Positions 15,666 to 27,224 of a DNA stretch of 64,000 bases are shown in pieces. Under the pieces are notes generated by a model. The model did not search any database. It saw nothing but the letters and a program-made list of their open reading frames with translations, and was not told where the DNA came from. The DNA is from Demequina flava (GTDB lineage Bacteria > Actinomycetota > Actinomycetes > Actinomycetales > Demequinaceae), in NCBI RefSeq assembly GCF_000975035.1, contig NZ_BBRA01000001.1, forward strand, positions 949,184 through 1,013,183. The letters run 5' to 3'. Position 1 is the stretch's first letter. Each line of letters opens with the position of its first letter. Position numbers and translations under genes: made by a program.

Positions 15666-17822
15666 GTGAGCCAAGCCCTGTATCGCCGCTACCGTCCGGA
15701 CGCTTTCGCCGATGTCGTGGGGCAGGAGCATGTCACGACGCCGTTGATGCAGGCGTTGCGCTCCGACAAGGTCAACCACGCGTACCTGTTCTCGGGACCG
15801 CGCGGATGCGGCAAGACAACCTCGGCGCGCATCCTGGCGCGTTGCTTGAACTGCGAGCAGGGACCCACCGATACGCCGTGTGGGACGTGCTCGTCCTGCG
15901 TCGAGTTGGCGCGCGGCGGTAGCGGGTCCGTCGACGTCGTCGAGATTGACGCCGCCTCGCATAACGGTGTCGACGACGCGCGAGAATTGCGCGAACGCGC
16001 GGCATTCGCGCCCGCCCGCGACCGCTACAAGATCTTCATCCTCGATGAGGCACACATGGTGACGACGCAGGGCTTCAACGCCTTGCTCAAGCTGGTCGAA
16101 GAGCCGCCTCCGCACGTGCGCTTCATCTTCGCCACGACAGAGCCGGACAAGGTCATCGGCACCATCCGCTCGCGCACCCACCACTATCCGTTCCGACTAG
16201 TGCCACCAAGCGTGCTGACCGAGTACCTCGAGACGCTGTGTGAGGCGGAGGGTGTGTCCGTGTCTGCAGGCGTGCTGCCGCTCGTGGTGCGCGCTGGAAG
16301 TGGCTCGGTGCGCGACACCTTGTCCGTGCTGGACCAGCTCATCGCGGGGTCCGACTCCGATGGCGTGACATACGAGCGGGCCATCGCACTGCTGGGATTC
16401 ACCGACGCCACGCTGCTTGATGACGCCGTTGACGCGCTAGCCGCGTCCGACGGCGCTTCGCTGTTCCACGTGGTCGATCGCGTGATCTCGACCGGTCATG
16501 AGCCGCGCCGGTTCGTCGAGGACTTGCTCGAGCGCGTGCGGGACCTTCTGGTGCTGGCAGCGTCCGGCGCTGCGGGTGCAGGTGCGCTGGGCGAGGTGCC
16601 CGAGGACCAGCTGGAACGCATGCAGGACCAGAGCCGCCGCCTTGGACTTGCTCGGGCTTCGCGAGCCGGAGACCTCATCAATGACGCGCTGACCTCGATG
16701 GTTGGAGCAACATCACCGCGGCTTCACCTGGAGTTGCTGTGCGCTCGCCTCCTTGCGGCGGACTCTGCGCCTGCAGTGGAATCCAGCCGGGGCTCGGGTG
16801 CTGTTGCGCCGGCCGCGCCTGCTGCGGCACCATCCGACGGCGCGGGCCCTCAGGGCGGAGGCGCCCCGGCCGCACCGGCCGATGGCCTCACAGGCGCACA
16901 GCGCGCCAAGGCTGCTGTCGCAGCAGCTCGGCCCAAGGCCGGTGACGCACCGGGGGCAGCTCCCGCGGCCGCGGCGCCGTCGGTAGCCCCGGGGACTTCC
17001 TCCGGACCAGCCCCGTGGGACGAGCCCGACGAGGCGCCCCAGCCCGCCACGTCTTCACCAGCGGCGACTCAATCCGCGCCCTGGGACGACGAACCGGAGC
17101 CACCCCACGAGGACGCAACGCCTGCGGCACCGCAGCGCGCCACGCCGGACCCCCAGCCTGCGCCAGAACCGGTCGCCGAGCCTGCACCTGAGCCCGCGCC
17201 AGCCGCTGCTTCGGCCCCCGTCGGGGCGGCCCCGGCCACAGCATCGGCCGCAGCCATTCCTGCACCCAGCGGATCACCCTCCGGTGGCCCGGCAGGTGGC
17301 GCCGAAGACACCGAGCTCGTCCGCCGGCGCTGGAGTGAAGTCCTCGGGACCCTCGAGCGACGCCGCGTGACCTGGTCGATGGTGTCTCAGAGCGCGCAAG
17401 TAGCATCGGTCGAGGCGGGAGTCCTCACGCTCGCCTTCGACAACTCGGCGCTAGCGAATCGGTTTGGTGGTTCTCAGCACGCGGAGAACCTTGCCTTGGC
17501 CGTGCGCGAGACTCTCGGTCTCCAAGTCCGTGTCGAGGCGACCACCGGTCCCGTTGGCCGTTCAGCAGCCGCTGTTGCACCGGCGGCAGCCGCGAGCGCT
17601 CCTGCCGCGCCGAGCGCGAGTGGCGGCGCACGGGCTACAGTCGCCGCATCGGCGCCGGCTCCTGGCACGGCCCCTGAGCCGGAACCTGTGGAGCCTCCGC
17701 GGGACGAGCCACACTACGACGACGAGGTCGTCTCCGCGGACGACGAGGCCGCGCCGGACGCAACGCTGTCTGGCCAAGACGTTGTCGCGCAGATGCTGGG
17801 CGGAAGGGTCGTCGAGGACTAA
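15666..17822 (+). CDS. dnaX: DNA polymerase III subunit gamma/tau
   Basis: A 718-residue clamp-loader subunit. It has Walker A GPRGCGKTTSARIL (residues about 42-55), a zinc module CLNCEQGPTDTPCGTCSSC and Walker B ILDEAHM. Domain III follows, then a long Ala/Pro-rich linker (about 370-560) and a C-terminal tau region (VRRRWSEVLGTLERRRVTWSM). The GTG at 15666 (VSQALYRRYRP) is chosen because it opens the conserved N-terminus and has a -10-like hexamer 7 nt upstream. An ATG at 15630 with GGAGG is possible, but overlaps the iterated 9-mer and adds a non-conserved leader. The acidic end is close to that of many actinobacterial tau proteins. Confidence 0.95.
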   Translation: MSQALYRRYRPDAFADVVGQEHVTTPLMQALRSDKVNHAYLFSGPRGCGKTTSARILARCLNCEQGPTDTPCGTCSSCVELARGGSGSVDVVEIDAASHNGVDDARELRERAAFAPARDRYKIFILDEAHMVTTQGFNALLKLVEEPPPHVRFIFATTEPDKVIGTIRSRTHHYPFRLVPPSVLTEYLETLCEAEGVSVSAGVLPLVVRAGSGSVRDTLSVLDQLIAGSDSDGVTYERAIALLGFTDATLLDDAVDALAASDGASLFHVVDRVISTGHEPRRFVEDLLERVRDLLVLAASGAAGAGALGEVPEDQLERMQDQSRRLGLARASRAGDLINDALTSMVGATSPRLHLELLCARLLAADSAPAVESSRGSGAVAPAAPAAAPSDGAGPQGGGAPAAPADGLTGAQRAKAAVAAARPKAGDAPGAAPAAAAPSVAPGTSSGPAPWDEPDEAPQPATSSPAATQSAPWDDEPEPPHEDATPAAPQRATPDPQPAPEPVAEPAPEPAPAAASAPVGAAPATASAAAIPAPSGSPSGGPAGGAEDTELVRRRWSEVLGTLERRRVTWSMVSQSAQVASVEAGVLTLAFDNSALANRFGGSQHAENLALAVRETLGLQVRVEATTGPVGRSAAAVAPAAAASAPAAPSASGGARATVAASAPAPGTAPEPEPVEPPRDEPHYDDEVVSADDEAAPDATLSGQDVVAQMLGGRVVED

Positions 17823-17874
17823 AAGGACCGAAGGTCCGCGGTTTCTAATTTTTGTGGCTGATAGTTTTGGCGAC

Positions 17875-18498
17875 ATGAGCGCGCACGCATCCGGGGAGGG
17901 CACTAAGCCCCCCACTAAGTTCGAACTGCGCCGCAAGAAGACCCGTGCGGATCTCATTGTGTTGGGGCTGAACCGCTTCCCGCTCAAGGGTTACGGCTCC
18001 ACCACCATCGAAGACATTGTGCGCGACTCCGGCTATACGCGCGGAGCCTTCTACTTCCACTTTGACTCCAAAGAAGAGTTCTTCATCGAGCTCCTGAGCA
18101 ACCGGCCCCGCGAGCATGGCGACTGGCTGAGCGCGCTCGACAGCGACAACGTGACGGACTTGCGTTCCGCGCTCATCGCGATCGTCACGCACTTCGCGAA
18201 GTCCGAGTCGGACCAAGCAACGTGGACGCTCCTCACCGCAGAATTCGTCGACGCCAATCGCGACGACGCCGAACTCCTCGCCCCACTTCAAGGTCTGCAC
18301 GAGGTGGCGGTGGCCCAGCTCGCACCCCTTGTAGAGGAGCTTGTTGATCGTGACTGGTGCCGAACCGACCTTTCAGCGAACAGTCTCGCATCACAGTTGC
18401 TGTCGATCACCGATGGGTTTACGTTGCGCCAGCGCCTCTTTGGCGCAGACATTGAGCCCATGCTCGACGTGTACGTCCGGGTGCTCGAGCCGCGCTAG
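17875..18498 (+). CDS. TetR-family transcriptional regulator
   Basis: A 207-residue regulator. The TetR helix-turn-helix is at residues about 40-65 (STTIEDIVRDSGYTRGAFYFHFDSKEEFFIELL), with a ligand-binding C-terminal domain. It follows dnaX by 52 bp. The ATG lacks a Shine-Dalgarno sequence; TAGTTT 7 nt upstream suggests its own leaderless promoter. The target is not evident; it sits between dnaX and recR, where many bacteria have ybaB. Confidence 0.87.
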   Translation: MSAHASGEGTKPPTKFELRRKKTRADLIVLGLNRFPLKGYGSTTIEDIVRDSGYTRGAFYFHFDSKEEFFIELLSNRPREHGDWLSALDSDNVTDLRSALIAIVTHFAKSESDQATWTLLTAEFVDANRDDAELLAPLQGLHEVAVAQLAPLVEELVDRDWCRTDLSANSLASQLLSITDGFTLRQRLFGADIEPMLDVYVRVLEPR

Positions 18499-18545
18499 CG
18501 CCCCAAGGTTGTGCGAGCCTGAACGCCGCTGTCACTAGGCACGCT

Positions 18546-18551
18546 TACGCT
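18546..18551 (+). promoter_or_regulatory. -10 element for leaderless recR
   Basis: TACGCT lies 7 nt before the recR ATG at 18559. The same TACGCT hexamer at 6-7 nt spacing precedes several other genes in this window. Confidence 0.5.
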
Positions 18552-18558
18552 GGTGCCC

Positions 18559-19155
18559 ATGTATGACGGCGCAGTGCAGGATCTGATCGACGAGCTGGGG
18601 CACCTTCCCGGCGTGGGCCCCAAGAGCGCCCAGCGCATTGCGTTCTATCTCTTGGCTGCGGACGGTGCCGATGTGAAGCGCCTCGCGGACTCCATCACGA
18701 CCGTTAAAGAAAAGGTGCGCTTCTGTGACACCTGCGGCAACGTCGCTGAGTCCGAGCAATGCCGCATCTGCGCAGACCCTCGTCGCGCCGAAGACCTGTT
18801 GTGCGTCGTTGAGGAGCCCAAGGACGTGGTCGTCATTGAGCGCACCCGCGAATACCGGGGCCGCTATCACGTGCTTGGCGGGGCAATCGATCCGATGAAT
18901 GGTGTGGGCCCGGATGATCTGCGCATCCGTGAACTGCTGACTCGCCTGAGTGACGGTGCGGTGCAGGAGATCATCATCGCGACCGACCCCAACATCGAGG
19001 GCGAAGCAACGGCGACCTACCTCACGCGGATGCTGGCGCCCATGGGCATCAAGGTGTCGCGTCTGGCCTCCGGTCTGCCTGTCGGCGGCGACCTGGAGTA
19101 CGCCGACGAGGTCACCCTCGGCCGAGCCTTCGAAGGCCGCCGCACGGTCTCCTAA
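18559..19155 (+). CDS. recR: Recombination mediator RecR
   Basis: A 198-residue protein, the usual RecR length. The helix-hairpin-helix [14 protein letters not shown] is at residues 14-27. The zinc finger [16 protein letters not shown] is at about 57-72, and the Toprim domain ([29 protein letters not shown]) follows. It works with RecF/RecO to load RecA at gaps. An upstream in-frame GTG (18553) is less likely than the ATG at 18559, which matches the family N-terminus ([14 protein letters not shown]). Confidence 0.95.
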   Translation: MYDGAVQDLIDELGHLPGVGPKSAQRIAFYLLAADGADVKRLADSITTVKEKVRFCDTCGNVAESEQCRICADPRRAEDLLCVVEEPKDVVVIERTREYRGRYHVLGGAIDPMNGVGPDDLRIRELLTRLSDGAVQEIIIATDPNIEGEATATYLTRMLAPMGIKVSRLASGLPVGGDLEYADEVTLGRAFEGRRTVS

Positions 19156-19190
19156 CCCGCCACACCCACCCGTCCCTGCCCCCCGCTTCC

Positions 19191-19396
19191 CCTGGCCGTA
19201 CATACACGGCGGGATTCCGGACTTACGGAGCTCACCGCCGTACTTTCTCGACGGTCTGCGGCCGGCGCGACGACAGCATCGGCCCTCCGCATGGCCCCCG
19301 GGCACGCGAAAGGCTCCCATGCCCTCCCGAAACCGTCGAAAACCGACGGCCAGGAGCGCGCAGGGGCCGATTCCCCGCCGAGTATGTACGGCCAGG
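19191..19396. repeat. 206-bp imperfect inverted repeat between recR and tetR
   Basis: The 363-bp gap after recR contains no gene. Its core is a large palindrome: the outer arms at 19191-19214 and 19373-19396 match at 15 consecutive positions, then 7 of the next 8. Inner arms around 19236-19252 and 19331-19348 also pair, through the TCGACGGT core and its complement. One copy of the iterated GCATCGGCC motif is in the centre (19276-19284). It could be a MITE-like element, a structured RNA or a large terminator for recR. No terminal direct repeats are obvious. Confidence 0.65.
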
Positions 19397-19476
19397 CGGG
19401 AGGGCGCTGCGTTCGACGATCACGTGACCTTTCAGGCGTGTTGCCGGCTTAGGTCTCAACCACCGTGACATAGTGA

Positions 19477-19489
19477 GTAGACCGACTAC
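19477..19489. promoter_or_regulatory. Candidate TetR operator
   Basis: GTAG-ACCGA-CTAC, a 13-bp inverted repeat, lies 30-42 bp upstream of the TetR gene at 19519, the usual place for autoregulation by this family. Confidence 0.45.
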
Positions 19490-19518
19490 ATAGGCGTACC
19501 CGCACCCGAGGAGACACC

Positions 19519-20061
19519 ATGCCCCGCAACCCGTCCGATAAGCGCGAGCGCCTCACAGCCGCCGCTATCCGCCTCGCCCGCACGCAGGGGCTCGAGGCGA
19601 CCACCATCGCCGCGATCGCCGCTGAAGCGGACGTTCCGTCGGGAAGCGTCTACTACTACTTCAAGACCAAGGACGATGTGGCATCGGCCATCGTTGACGG
19701 GATTGCCGCAGCGCTAGCGAGCCAGGGCGCAGACCACGCCAACGGGTCCGATGCTCGCGACGCCCTCACAGCCTTCCTGTCGTCATACCTCGACGACACC
19801 GACACCACCGTCCAGTACGGCACGGTGCTGTCGGCTGCGGCACGGGTGGGGTCGGGCGCCGCGCACGCGCAGGTCTTGGGATGGCTCGCCGAGCGCTTCG
19901 AGGACCTCGGGTTCGCCGCCTCCGCCGCGTCCGCCAGGGCCCAGCACCTGCTCGCTGGAGTCGAAGGCGGGGCTGCGCTGGCATCGGCCCTGGGCGATGC
20001 CCAACCGCTCGAGCGCGAGGTCGCGCACCTCACTCGCTGGGTGGCCAACGCGAAGGCCTGA
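19519..20061 (+). CDS. TetR-family transcriptional regulator
   Basis: A 180-residue regulator with an N-terminal HTH ([35 protein letters not shown], residues about 25-60) and a short Ala-rich C-terminal ligand domain. AGGAG precedes the ATG. Two copies of the iterated motif lie in the coding region (19681, 19981), read as Ala-Ser-Ala. No obvious target gene adjoins it; the neighbour downstream is lysC. Probably autoregulated through the palindrome at 19477-19489. Confidence 0.86.
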   Translation: MPRNPSDKRERLTAAAIRLARTQGLEATTIAAIAAEADVPSGSVYYYFKTKDDVASAIVDGIAAALASQGADHANGSDARDALTAFLSSYLDDTDTTVQYGTVLSAAARVGSGAAHAQVLGWLAERFEDLGFAASAASARAQHLLAGVEGGAALASALGDAQPLEREVAHLTRWVANAKA

Positions 20062-20118
20062 GGCGGCCGGCGAAAGCTCGTCTCGACCAGTGGAATAGGC
20101 CTACCTCCGCGTTATCAC

Positions 20119-20124
20119 TACAAT
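20119..20124 (+). promoter_or_regulatory. Candidate -10 for the lysC-asd operon
   Basis: TACAAT, 57 bp upstream of the lysC ATG, is the best -10 match in the gap. A matching -35 is not evident. Confidence 0.4.
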
Positions 20125-20180
20125 GGGGCGCGCGCCCGAGGCCGGGTGCGTCAACCCCTAAATCCCTACGGAGCTTTTCC

Positions 20181-22486
<2,306 letters not shown>

Positions 22487-22508
22487 ACCCTCAAAACCAC
22501 GTCTTCAC

Positions 22509-22551
22509 AGCATCGGCCCTTATCCCTCGCGGGGTGAGGGCCGATGCTTTT
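22509..22551 (+). terminator. Rho-independent terminator of lysC-asd built from the iterated motif
   Basis: AGCATCGGCCCT (22509-22520) and AGGGCCGATGCT (22537-22548) form 12-bp arms followed by TTTT. Each arm holds the genome-iterated 9-mer. It also separates asd from the convergent ROK gene. Confidence 0.88.
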
Positions 22552-22566
22552 CCCGCCGTGGCAGCG

Positions 22567-23760
22567 CTAGGAACCCAAGGGGTCGGTCAGCAGCGGCGTA
22601 AAGGCCAGCTCGGCAGCGCCGACCAGCATCAGGTCCTCGCCCAGCGAGTCACGAACCAGAATGAGGTCGTCGGCAAGCGGCGCGAACGCGAGGTCCTCAA
22701 CGCGCTGCAGGAGCACCTCGGAGCGCAGCTCGAAAATCGCGGCGAGGAAGCCGCCAAGGATGACGGCCTGTGGGTTAAACACCGACATGTGGGACGCGAT
22801 GGCGCCAGCAAGGTGTTCGATCTGCCGATCAATCTCCGTAGCAACGGCCCCGTCGTCGACGGCCGCGAGCGATGACGACACGTCAGAGAAGACGAGGCCT
22901 GTGGGAGCGGCGGCCTCTTGCAGGCGCGCGAAGCGGACCTCGGTTTCGAGACATCCGTGGCGCCCGCAGTGGCACAGCGGGCCCGCGGAGTCCACGACCG
23001 TGTGGCCGAGCTCGCCCGCGTAGCCGTCGGCCCCGCGCATCACGGCGCCCTCCGCGATGATCGCGCCACCAATACCGGAAGCGGATCCGTTTAAGTAGAA
23101 GTACGTCGACAGGTCGCGACCCGTTCCAAAGGCGGCCTCGGCGATGAGTCCCACCGTGGCGTCGTTGTCGATGAATGCCGGGACGCCAAACGCATCGGAC
23201 AGGAGCCCCGCATAGTCAACCCCATGCCAGTCCAGGTGCGGCGACCGGGTGATCACACCATCGGCGGGCCGGACAAGACCGGGGACGGCTGCACCAACTC
23301 CAACGACGCGCTTCACTTCGGGGTGCTGGGCGCGCAGGTCGCGGACGGCCTCGACGGCGATCTGGACACTCTGCTCAGGCCCAGGAAGGCTGGGTACGGC
23401 GACGCGGCGACGCGCCAGAACGTGGCCGCCCATGCCTACGAGCGCCACCTGAACGGCGTCCACATCGGGGTTGACGGCAATGGCGGCGAGTCCGGGATCC
23501 GGGGTCACGCGCGGACTAGGACGGCCCACCGTTCCGGACAGAGCCTGGACTTCGCGGACCAGTCCGGCGTCAGCTAGATCGGTCACAAGCGCGCCCACCG
23601 TTGAGCGGTTCAGACGCGTCATGCGCGTGAGCTCGGCGCGCGAAATGCCTGGGTGGTGGTGGGTTAAGGACAACAGGAGCGACAGGTTGTGCTGTCGCGT
23701 CGACTCGTTGCGGCTGCCGCGCACAGCGGCGTACGTCGGTAGATCTTCTCGGGAGTCCAT
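22567..23760 (-). CDS. ROK-family transcriptional repressor (XylR-like)
   Basis: A 397-residue ROK regulator. The N-terminal winged helix (ISRAELTRMTRLNRSTVGALVTDLADAGLVRE, residues about 39-70) precedes a sugar-kinase-like domain with GVGAAVPGLV, HTVVDSAGPLCHCGRHGCLETE (zinc-binding Cys set CxCGxxGC) and NDATVGLIAEA. It lies divergently next to xylAB, so it probably represses them when xylose is absent. ATG 23760 has AGGAGAG upstream; the longer in-frame extension lacks one. Confidence 0.88.
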   Translation of the reverse strand: MDSREDLPTYAAVRGSRNESTRQHNLSLLLSLTHHHPGISRAELTRMTRLNRSTVGALVTDLADAGLVREVQALSGTVGRPSPRVTPDPGLAAIAVNPDVDAVQVALVGMGGHVLARRRVAVPSLPGPEQSVQIAVEAVRDLRAQHPEVKRVVGVGAAVPGLVRPADGVITRSPHLDWHGVDYAGLLSDAFGVPAFIDNDATVGLIAEAAFGTGRDLSTYFYLNGSASGIGGAIIAEGAVMRGADGYAGELGHTVVDSAGPLCHCGRHGCLETEVRFARLQEAAAPTGLVFSDVSSSLAAVDDGAVATEIDRQIEHLAGAIASHMSVFNPQAVILGGFLAAIFELRSEVLLQRVEDLAFAPLADDLILVRDSLGEDLMLVGAAELAFTPLLTDPLGS

Positions 23761-23839
23761 GTGCTCTCCTAGCGTTGCGATGTAGCCCACCCCATTTTGG
23801 TCAGTATCTCGCACTTGCATTTTGTTGCCATTCACAACC

Positions 23840-23845
23840 TATACT
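23840..23845 (+). promoter_or_regulatory. -10 element of the xylA promoter
   Basis: TATACT, with a possible -35 TTGCAT 19 nt upstream, precedes xylA by 38 bp. The palindrome at 23852-23863 starts 6 nt downstream, at about the transcription start. Confidence 0.6.
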
Positions 23846-23851
23846 GGGCAT

Positions 23852-23863
23852 GTCAACGTTGAC
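23852..23863. promoter_or_regulatory. Operator palindrome in front of xylA
   Basis: GTCAACGTTGAC is a perfect 12-bp palindrome covering the predicted transcription start. It is likely the site for the ROK repressor, although the central CG is also LacI-like. The site could block elongation or initiation. Confidence 0.6.
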
Positions 23864-23883
23864 CCCTACCGAGGAGCACACAC

Positions 23884-25077
23884 ATGTCACTCACCCCTAC
23901 ACCCGCCGACAAGTTCTCGTTTGGACTCTGGACCCTCGGCTGGGAAGCCCAGGACCCCTTCGGCGGCCCCACCCGTCCTCGCCTCGACACGGTGGAGGCC
24001 ATTCACGGTCTCGCCGACGCCGGCGCATGGGGCATCACCTTCCACGATGACGACGTCTTCCCCTTCGGCGCCTCGGACGCCGAGCGCGACAAGGCGATCT
24101 CCGACCTCAAGGGTGCCTGCACCGACACCGGCCTGGTCGTCGAAATGGTCACCACCAACCTCTTCAGCCACCCAGTCTTCAAGGACGGCGGCTTCACCTC
24201 GAACGACCGCGGCGTGCGTCGCTTCGCACTTCGCAAGGTGCTGCGCAACATCGACCTGGCCGCAGAGCTGGGCGCAACCACGTTCGTGATGTGGGGCGGC
24301 CGCGAGGGCGCTGAGTACGACTCCGCCAAGGACATCAACGCCGCTCTTGAGCGCTACCGCGAGGCCGTCAACCTGCTCGGCGACTACGTCACCGATAAGG
24401 GCTACGACATCAAGTTCGCGATTGAGCCCAAGCCCAACGAGCCCCGCGGCGACATCCTGCTGCCCACGGTCGGCCACGCGCTTGCCTTCATTAACTCGCT
24501 CGAGCGCCCCGAGCTCGTCGGCCTGAACCCCGAGACCGGCCACGAGCAGATGGCGGGCCTGAACTTCACCGCCGGCATCGCCCAGGCGCTGTACCACGAC
24601 AAGCTTTTCCACATCGACCTCAACGGTCAGCGCGGCATCAAGTATGACCAGGACCTCGTCTTCGGTCACGGTGACCTGCACAACGCGTTCTCGCTCGTGG
24701 ACCTGCTTGAGCACGGCAGCCCCAACGGTGGCCCCGCATACGACGGCCCTCGCCACTTCGACTACAAGCCCTCGCGCACCGAGGACAGCAAGGGCGTGTG
24801 GGAGTCCGTGCGCGCCAACATGCAGATGTACTTGCTCCTCAAGGAGCGCGCTGCCGCATTCCGCGCGGACCCCGAGGTCCAGGAGGCACTGCAGGAGGCC
24901 AAGGTTCTCGAGCTCGGCCAGACCACGCTGGGCGAGGGCGAGTCCTATGACGACCTGCTCGCAGACCGCGGCTCCTTCGAGGACTTCAACGCTGACGCCT
25001 ACTTCGGTGGCAACGGCTTTGGCTTTGTGCGCCTGCAGCAGCTGGCGTCCGAGCACCTCCTGGGCGCGCGGGGCTAA
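23884..25077 (+). CDS. xylA: Xylose isomerase
   Basis: A 397-residue enzyme converting D-xylose to D-xylulose (also D-glucose to D-fructose), metal-dependent. Evidence: catalytic His in [13 protein letters not shown] (residues about 50-62), [11 protein letters not shown] (about 138-148), the metal ligands in [13 protein letters not shown] (about 179-191), and [12 protein letters not shown] (about 218). GAGGAG lies 7 nt before the ATG. The xylB start follows 3 bp after the stop. Length is that of class I actinobacterial isomerases. Confidence 0.97.
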   Translation: MSLTPTPADKFSFGLWTLGWEAQDPFGGPTRPRLDTVEAIHGLADAGAWGITFHDDDVFPFGASDAERDKAISDLKGACTDTGLVVEMVTTNLFSHPVFKDGGFTSNDRGVRRFALRKVLRNIDLAAELGATTFVMWGGREGAEYDSAKDINAALERYREAVNLLGDYVTDKGYDIKFAIEPKPNEPRGDILLPTVGHALAFINSLERPELVGLNPETGHEQMAGLNFTAGIAQALYHDKLFHIDLNGQRGIKYDQDLVFGHGDLHNAFSLVDLLEHGSPNGGPAYDGPRHFDYKPSRTEDSKGVWESVRANMQMYLLLKERAAAFRADPEVQEALQEAKVLELGQTTLGEGESYDDLLADRGSFEDFNADAYFGGNGFGFVRLQQLASEHLLGARG

Positions 25078-25080
25078 CCG

Positions 25081-26505
25081 ATGACTCTTGTTGCTGGCAT
25101 CGATTCGTCGACGCAGAGCTGCAAGGTCGTAGTCCGTGACCTGGCCACCGGTGAGGTGGTCAGGTCCGGGCGCGCCTCGCACCCCGACGGCACGTCCGTT
25201 GACCCCTCCGCATGGTGGACCGCGCTCCAAGAGGCGGCCGATGCTGCTGGCGGCTTGAAGGACGTCGGCGCTGTCTCGATCGCGGGCCAACAGCACGGCA
25301 TGGTTGCATTGGACGCGCACGGTCACGTGGTGCGCGACGCCCTGCTGTGGAACGACACCCGCTCGGCGGATGCGGCATCGGATCTCATCGAGGAATTTGG
25401 GGCCGATGCCCTGGTCACCCGGACGGGTTTGGTTCCGGTGGCATCGTTCACCTCGACCAAGCTCCGGTGGCTCCGCGATGCCGAGCCGGAAAATGCGGCA
25501 CGGGTTGCCGCCGTTGCGTTGCCTCACGACTGGCTGACGTGGCGTCTGCGTGGCTATGGCCCGGCGGAAGAGTCGCCGTTTGGTCCCGACTTTGGGGAAC
25601 TGACGACCGACCGGTCCGACGCTTCCGGCACCGGCTACTGGGACCCCGCCACGGGCGACTACGACCGCGACCTCCTCGTCGCGGCCCTCGGTCACGACGT
25701 GGCGCTCCCACGCGTGCTGGGTCCTGGCGAGGCTGCCGGTCGCGGCATTGCTGGGGTCGCTGCGGAGACGGCCGATGTTGTGGTTGGCCCTGGTGCCGGC
25801 GACAACGCGGGTGCCGCACTGGGCCTGGGAGCCGCTGAAGGTGACGTGGTCGTGTCGATTGGCACCTCAGGCACCGTCTTTGGTGTGTCACCCACAGTGG
25901 CGCAGGACGCTTCCGGAGCGGTGGCAGGTTTTGCCGACGCTTCGGGACAGTTCCTGCCGCTGGTCGCAACGCTCAATGCTGCTCGCGTGCTGGACTCCTT
26001 CACCCGGATTTTGGGCGTGGACCACGAGGAGCTCGGAACGCTCGCGCTTGCGGCTAACCCCGGTGCCGATGGCGCCGTGTTGACGCCGTACTTCGCGGGC
26101 GAACGCACTCCGAACCTGCCTGACGCGACAGCCAGCCTCACGGGCCTCACACTCGAGTCGACGACGCGTGAGAACCTCGCGCGTGCCGCCATCGAGGGCA
26201 TGTTGTGCGGACTGGCCGACGGGCTGGATGCCGTACGCGCACAGGGCCTCACACCCAAGCGCCTGCTGTTGGTCGGCGGCGCTGCTCAGAATGAAGCAGT
26301 TCAGCAGATCGCCGCACAGGTGTTCGACGCACCCGTCGAGATCCCGGAGCCCGGCGAGTATGTCGCATTCGGCGCCTCGGTGCAGGCGGCCTGGGCACTG
26401 ACCGGCGAGCGTCCCGCATGGGAGATCACCGTCACGGCGGCACCCCAGCAAGACACTCGCCCTGTGATCCGCGAGCAGTACGCCAAGGCGCGTCCGATCG
26501 GCTAA
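25081..26505 (+). CDS. xylB: Xylulokinase
   Basis: A 474-residue FGGY kinase. The N-terminal ATPase motif is [16 protein letters not shown] (residues 5-20). [10 protein letters not shown] near 74 binds substrate, and the second phosphate motif is [13 protein letters not shown] near 260. [20 protein letters not shown] around 238-257 carries the catalytic Asp. It phosphorylates xylulose for the pentose phosphate pathway. Transcribed with xylA. Two copies of the iterated 9-mer fall in it (25236, 25401). Confidence 0.95.
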   Translation: MTLVAGIDSSTQSCKVVVRDLATGEVVRSGRASHPDGTSVDPSAWWTALQEAADAAGGLKDVGAVSIAGQQHGMVALDAHGHVVRDALLWNDTRSADAASDLIEEFGADALVTRTGLVPVASFTSTKLRWLRDAEPENAARVAAVALPHDWLTWRLRGYGPAEESPFGPDFGELTTDRSDASGTGYWDPATGDYDRDLLVAALGHDVALPRVLGPGEAAGRGIAGVAAETADVVVGPGAGDNAGAALGLGAAEGDVVVSIGTSGTVFGVSPTVAQDASGAVAGFADASGQFLPLVATLNAARVLDSFTRILGVDHEELGTLALAANPGADGAVLTPYFAGERTPNLPDATASLTGLTLESTTRENLARAAIEGMLCGLADGLDAVRAQGLTPKRLLLVGGAAQNEAVQQIAAQVFDAPVEIPEPGEYVAFGASVQAAWALTGERPAWEITVTAAPQQDTRPVIREQYAKARPIG

Positions 26506-26527
26506 TTGCATCGCCTTGAGCGCCACA

Positions 26528-26577
26528 ATGGAGCAGGGGCCGCCACTTTCGAGAGAAGGTGACGGCCCCTGCTCCAT
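26528..26577. terminator. Hairpin between convergent xylB and a membrane-protein gene
   Basis: Perfect 15-bp arms (26528-26542 and 26563-26577) in the 93-bp gap between convergent genes. It can terminate on both strands, although no long T-run follows. Confidence 0.75.
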
Positions 26578-26598
26578 GTCACGAGGGCGTCTTGGGTC

Positions 26599-26982
26599 TT
26601 AGCCCCGTGGCGGCTCGTACAAACTCCGCTCGGCGAACGCCGAGGCGTCGGGCCGCCCGTCGTCTTCGGCGGCGTCTACCTCGTCAACCGCCCCATCGGA
26701 GCCCGCACCGTCCGTATCTGCCCCGGGGAGACGCGGCCCCAGCACGTTGATCACGATTGCAGCGCCGACGAGCGCCGCGGCGACGTAGAGCGGGATCTGG
26801 ACGACCGCGTAGAGCGCAGCGTGGACCGCCGTCACCCATCCGGGAATGCTCCCGAATATCTCGTCGGTCAGCCTCGAGTTGGTGAACGCGTTGAGGAGCG
26901 CATTCTGCGCAACGGCAGCAACCACGCTGACAACAACCAGCCCCCCGGCCCACCACAGGCATTTCTTCGCAGCCTGTTCCAT
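26599..26982 (-). CDS. Small membrane protein of unknown function
   Basis: A 127-residue protein with two hydrophobic segments (residues about 10-30 and 48-80) and an acidic, charged C-terminal tail (SDGAVDEVDAAEDDG). The ATG at 26982 has GGGGAGG upstream; an in-frame extension to 27330 runs across the tRNA and is not credible. It is downstream of tRNA-Pro, whose terminator separates them. The family is not recognised. Confidence 0.72.
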   Translation of the reverse strand: MEQAAKKCLWWAGGLVVVSVVAAVAQNALLNAFTNSRLTDEIFGSIPGWVTAVHAALYAVVQIPLYVAAALVGAAIVINVLGPRLPGADTDGAGSDGAVDEVDAAEDDGRPDASAFAERSLYEPPRG

Positions 26983-27056
26983 CGTTCCTCCCCTATGAGT
27001 TGTGGCACGCCACTTCACTGTAAGGGACGTGAACAACAGCGCACTGCGGGAGGGGG

Positions 27057-27103
27057 AAAACAGAAGGGCCGATGCCGGGGTCACCCGGGCATCGGCCCTT
27101 CTG
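27057..27103 (-). terminator. Terminator of tRNA-Pro built from the iterated motif
   Basis: On the minus strand, paired arms (27061-27080 and 27084-27103) contain the iterated 9-mer in each half and are followed by CTGTTTTCC. The hairpin lies 4 nt after the tRNA-Pro 3' end. Confidence 0.85.
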
Positions 27104-27106
27104 CAT

Positions 27107-27183
<77 letters not shown>

Positions 27184-27224
27184 AAATTCAGCCGTGCCAG
27201 GATACCTGATGGCTGGCGTGCGGC

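Noticed and set aside
23887-25695. 602-codon minus-strand frame opposite xylA and xylB
   Set aside because: Shadow of xylAB, low-complexity Val/Gly/Ala content, no start signal.
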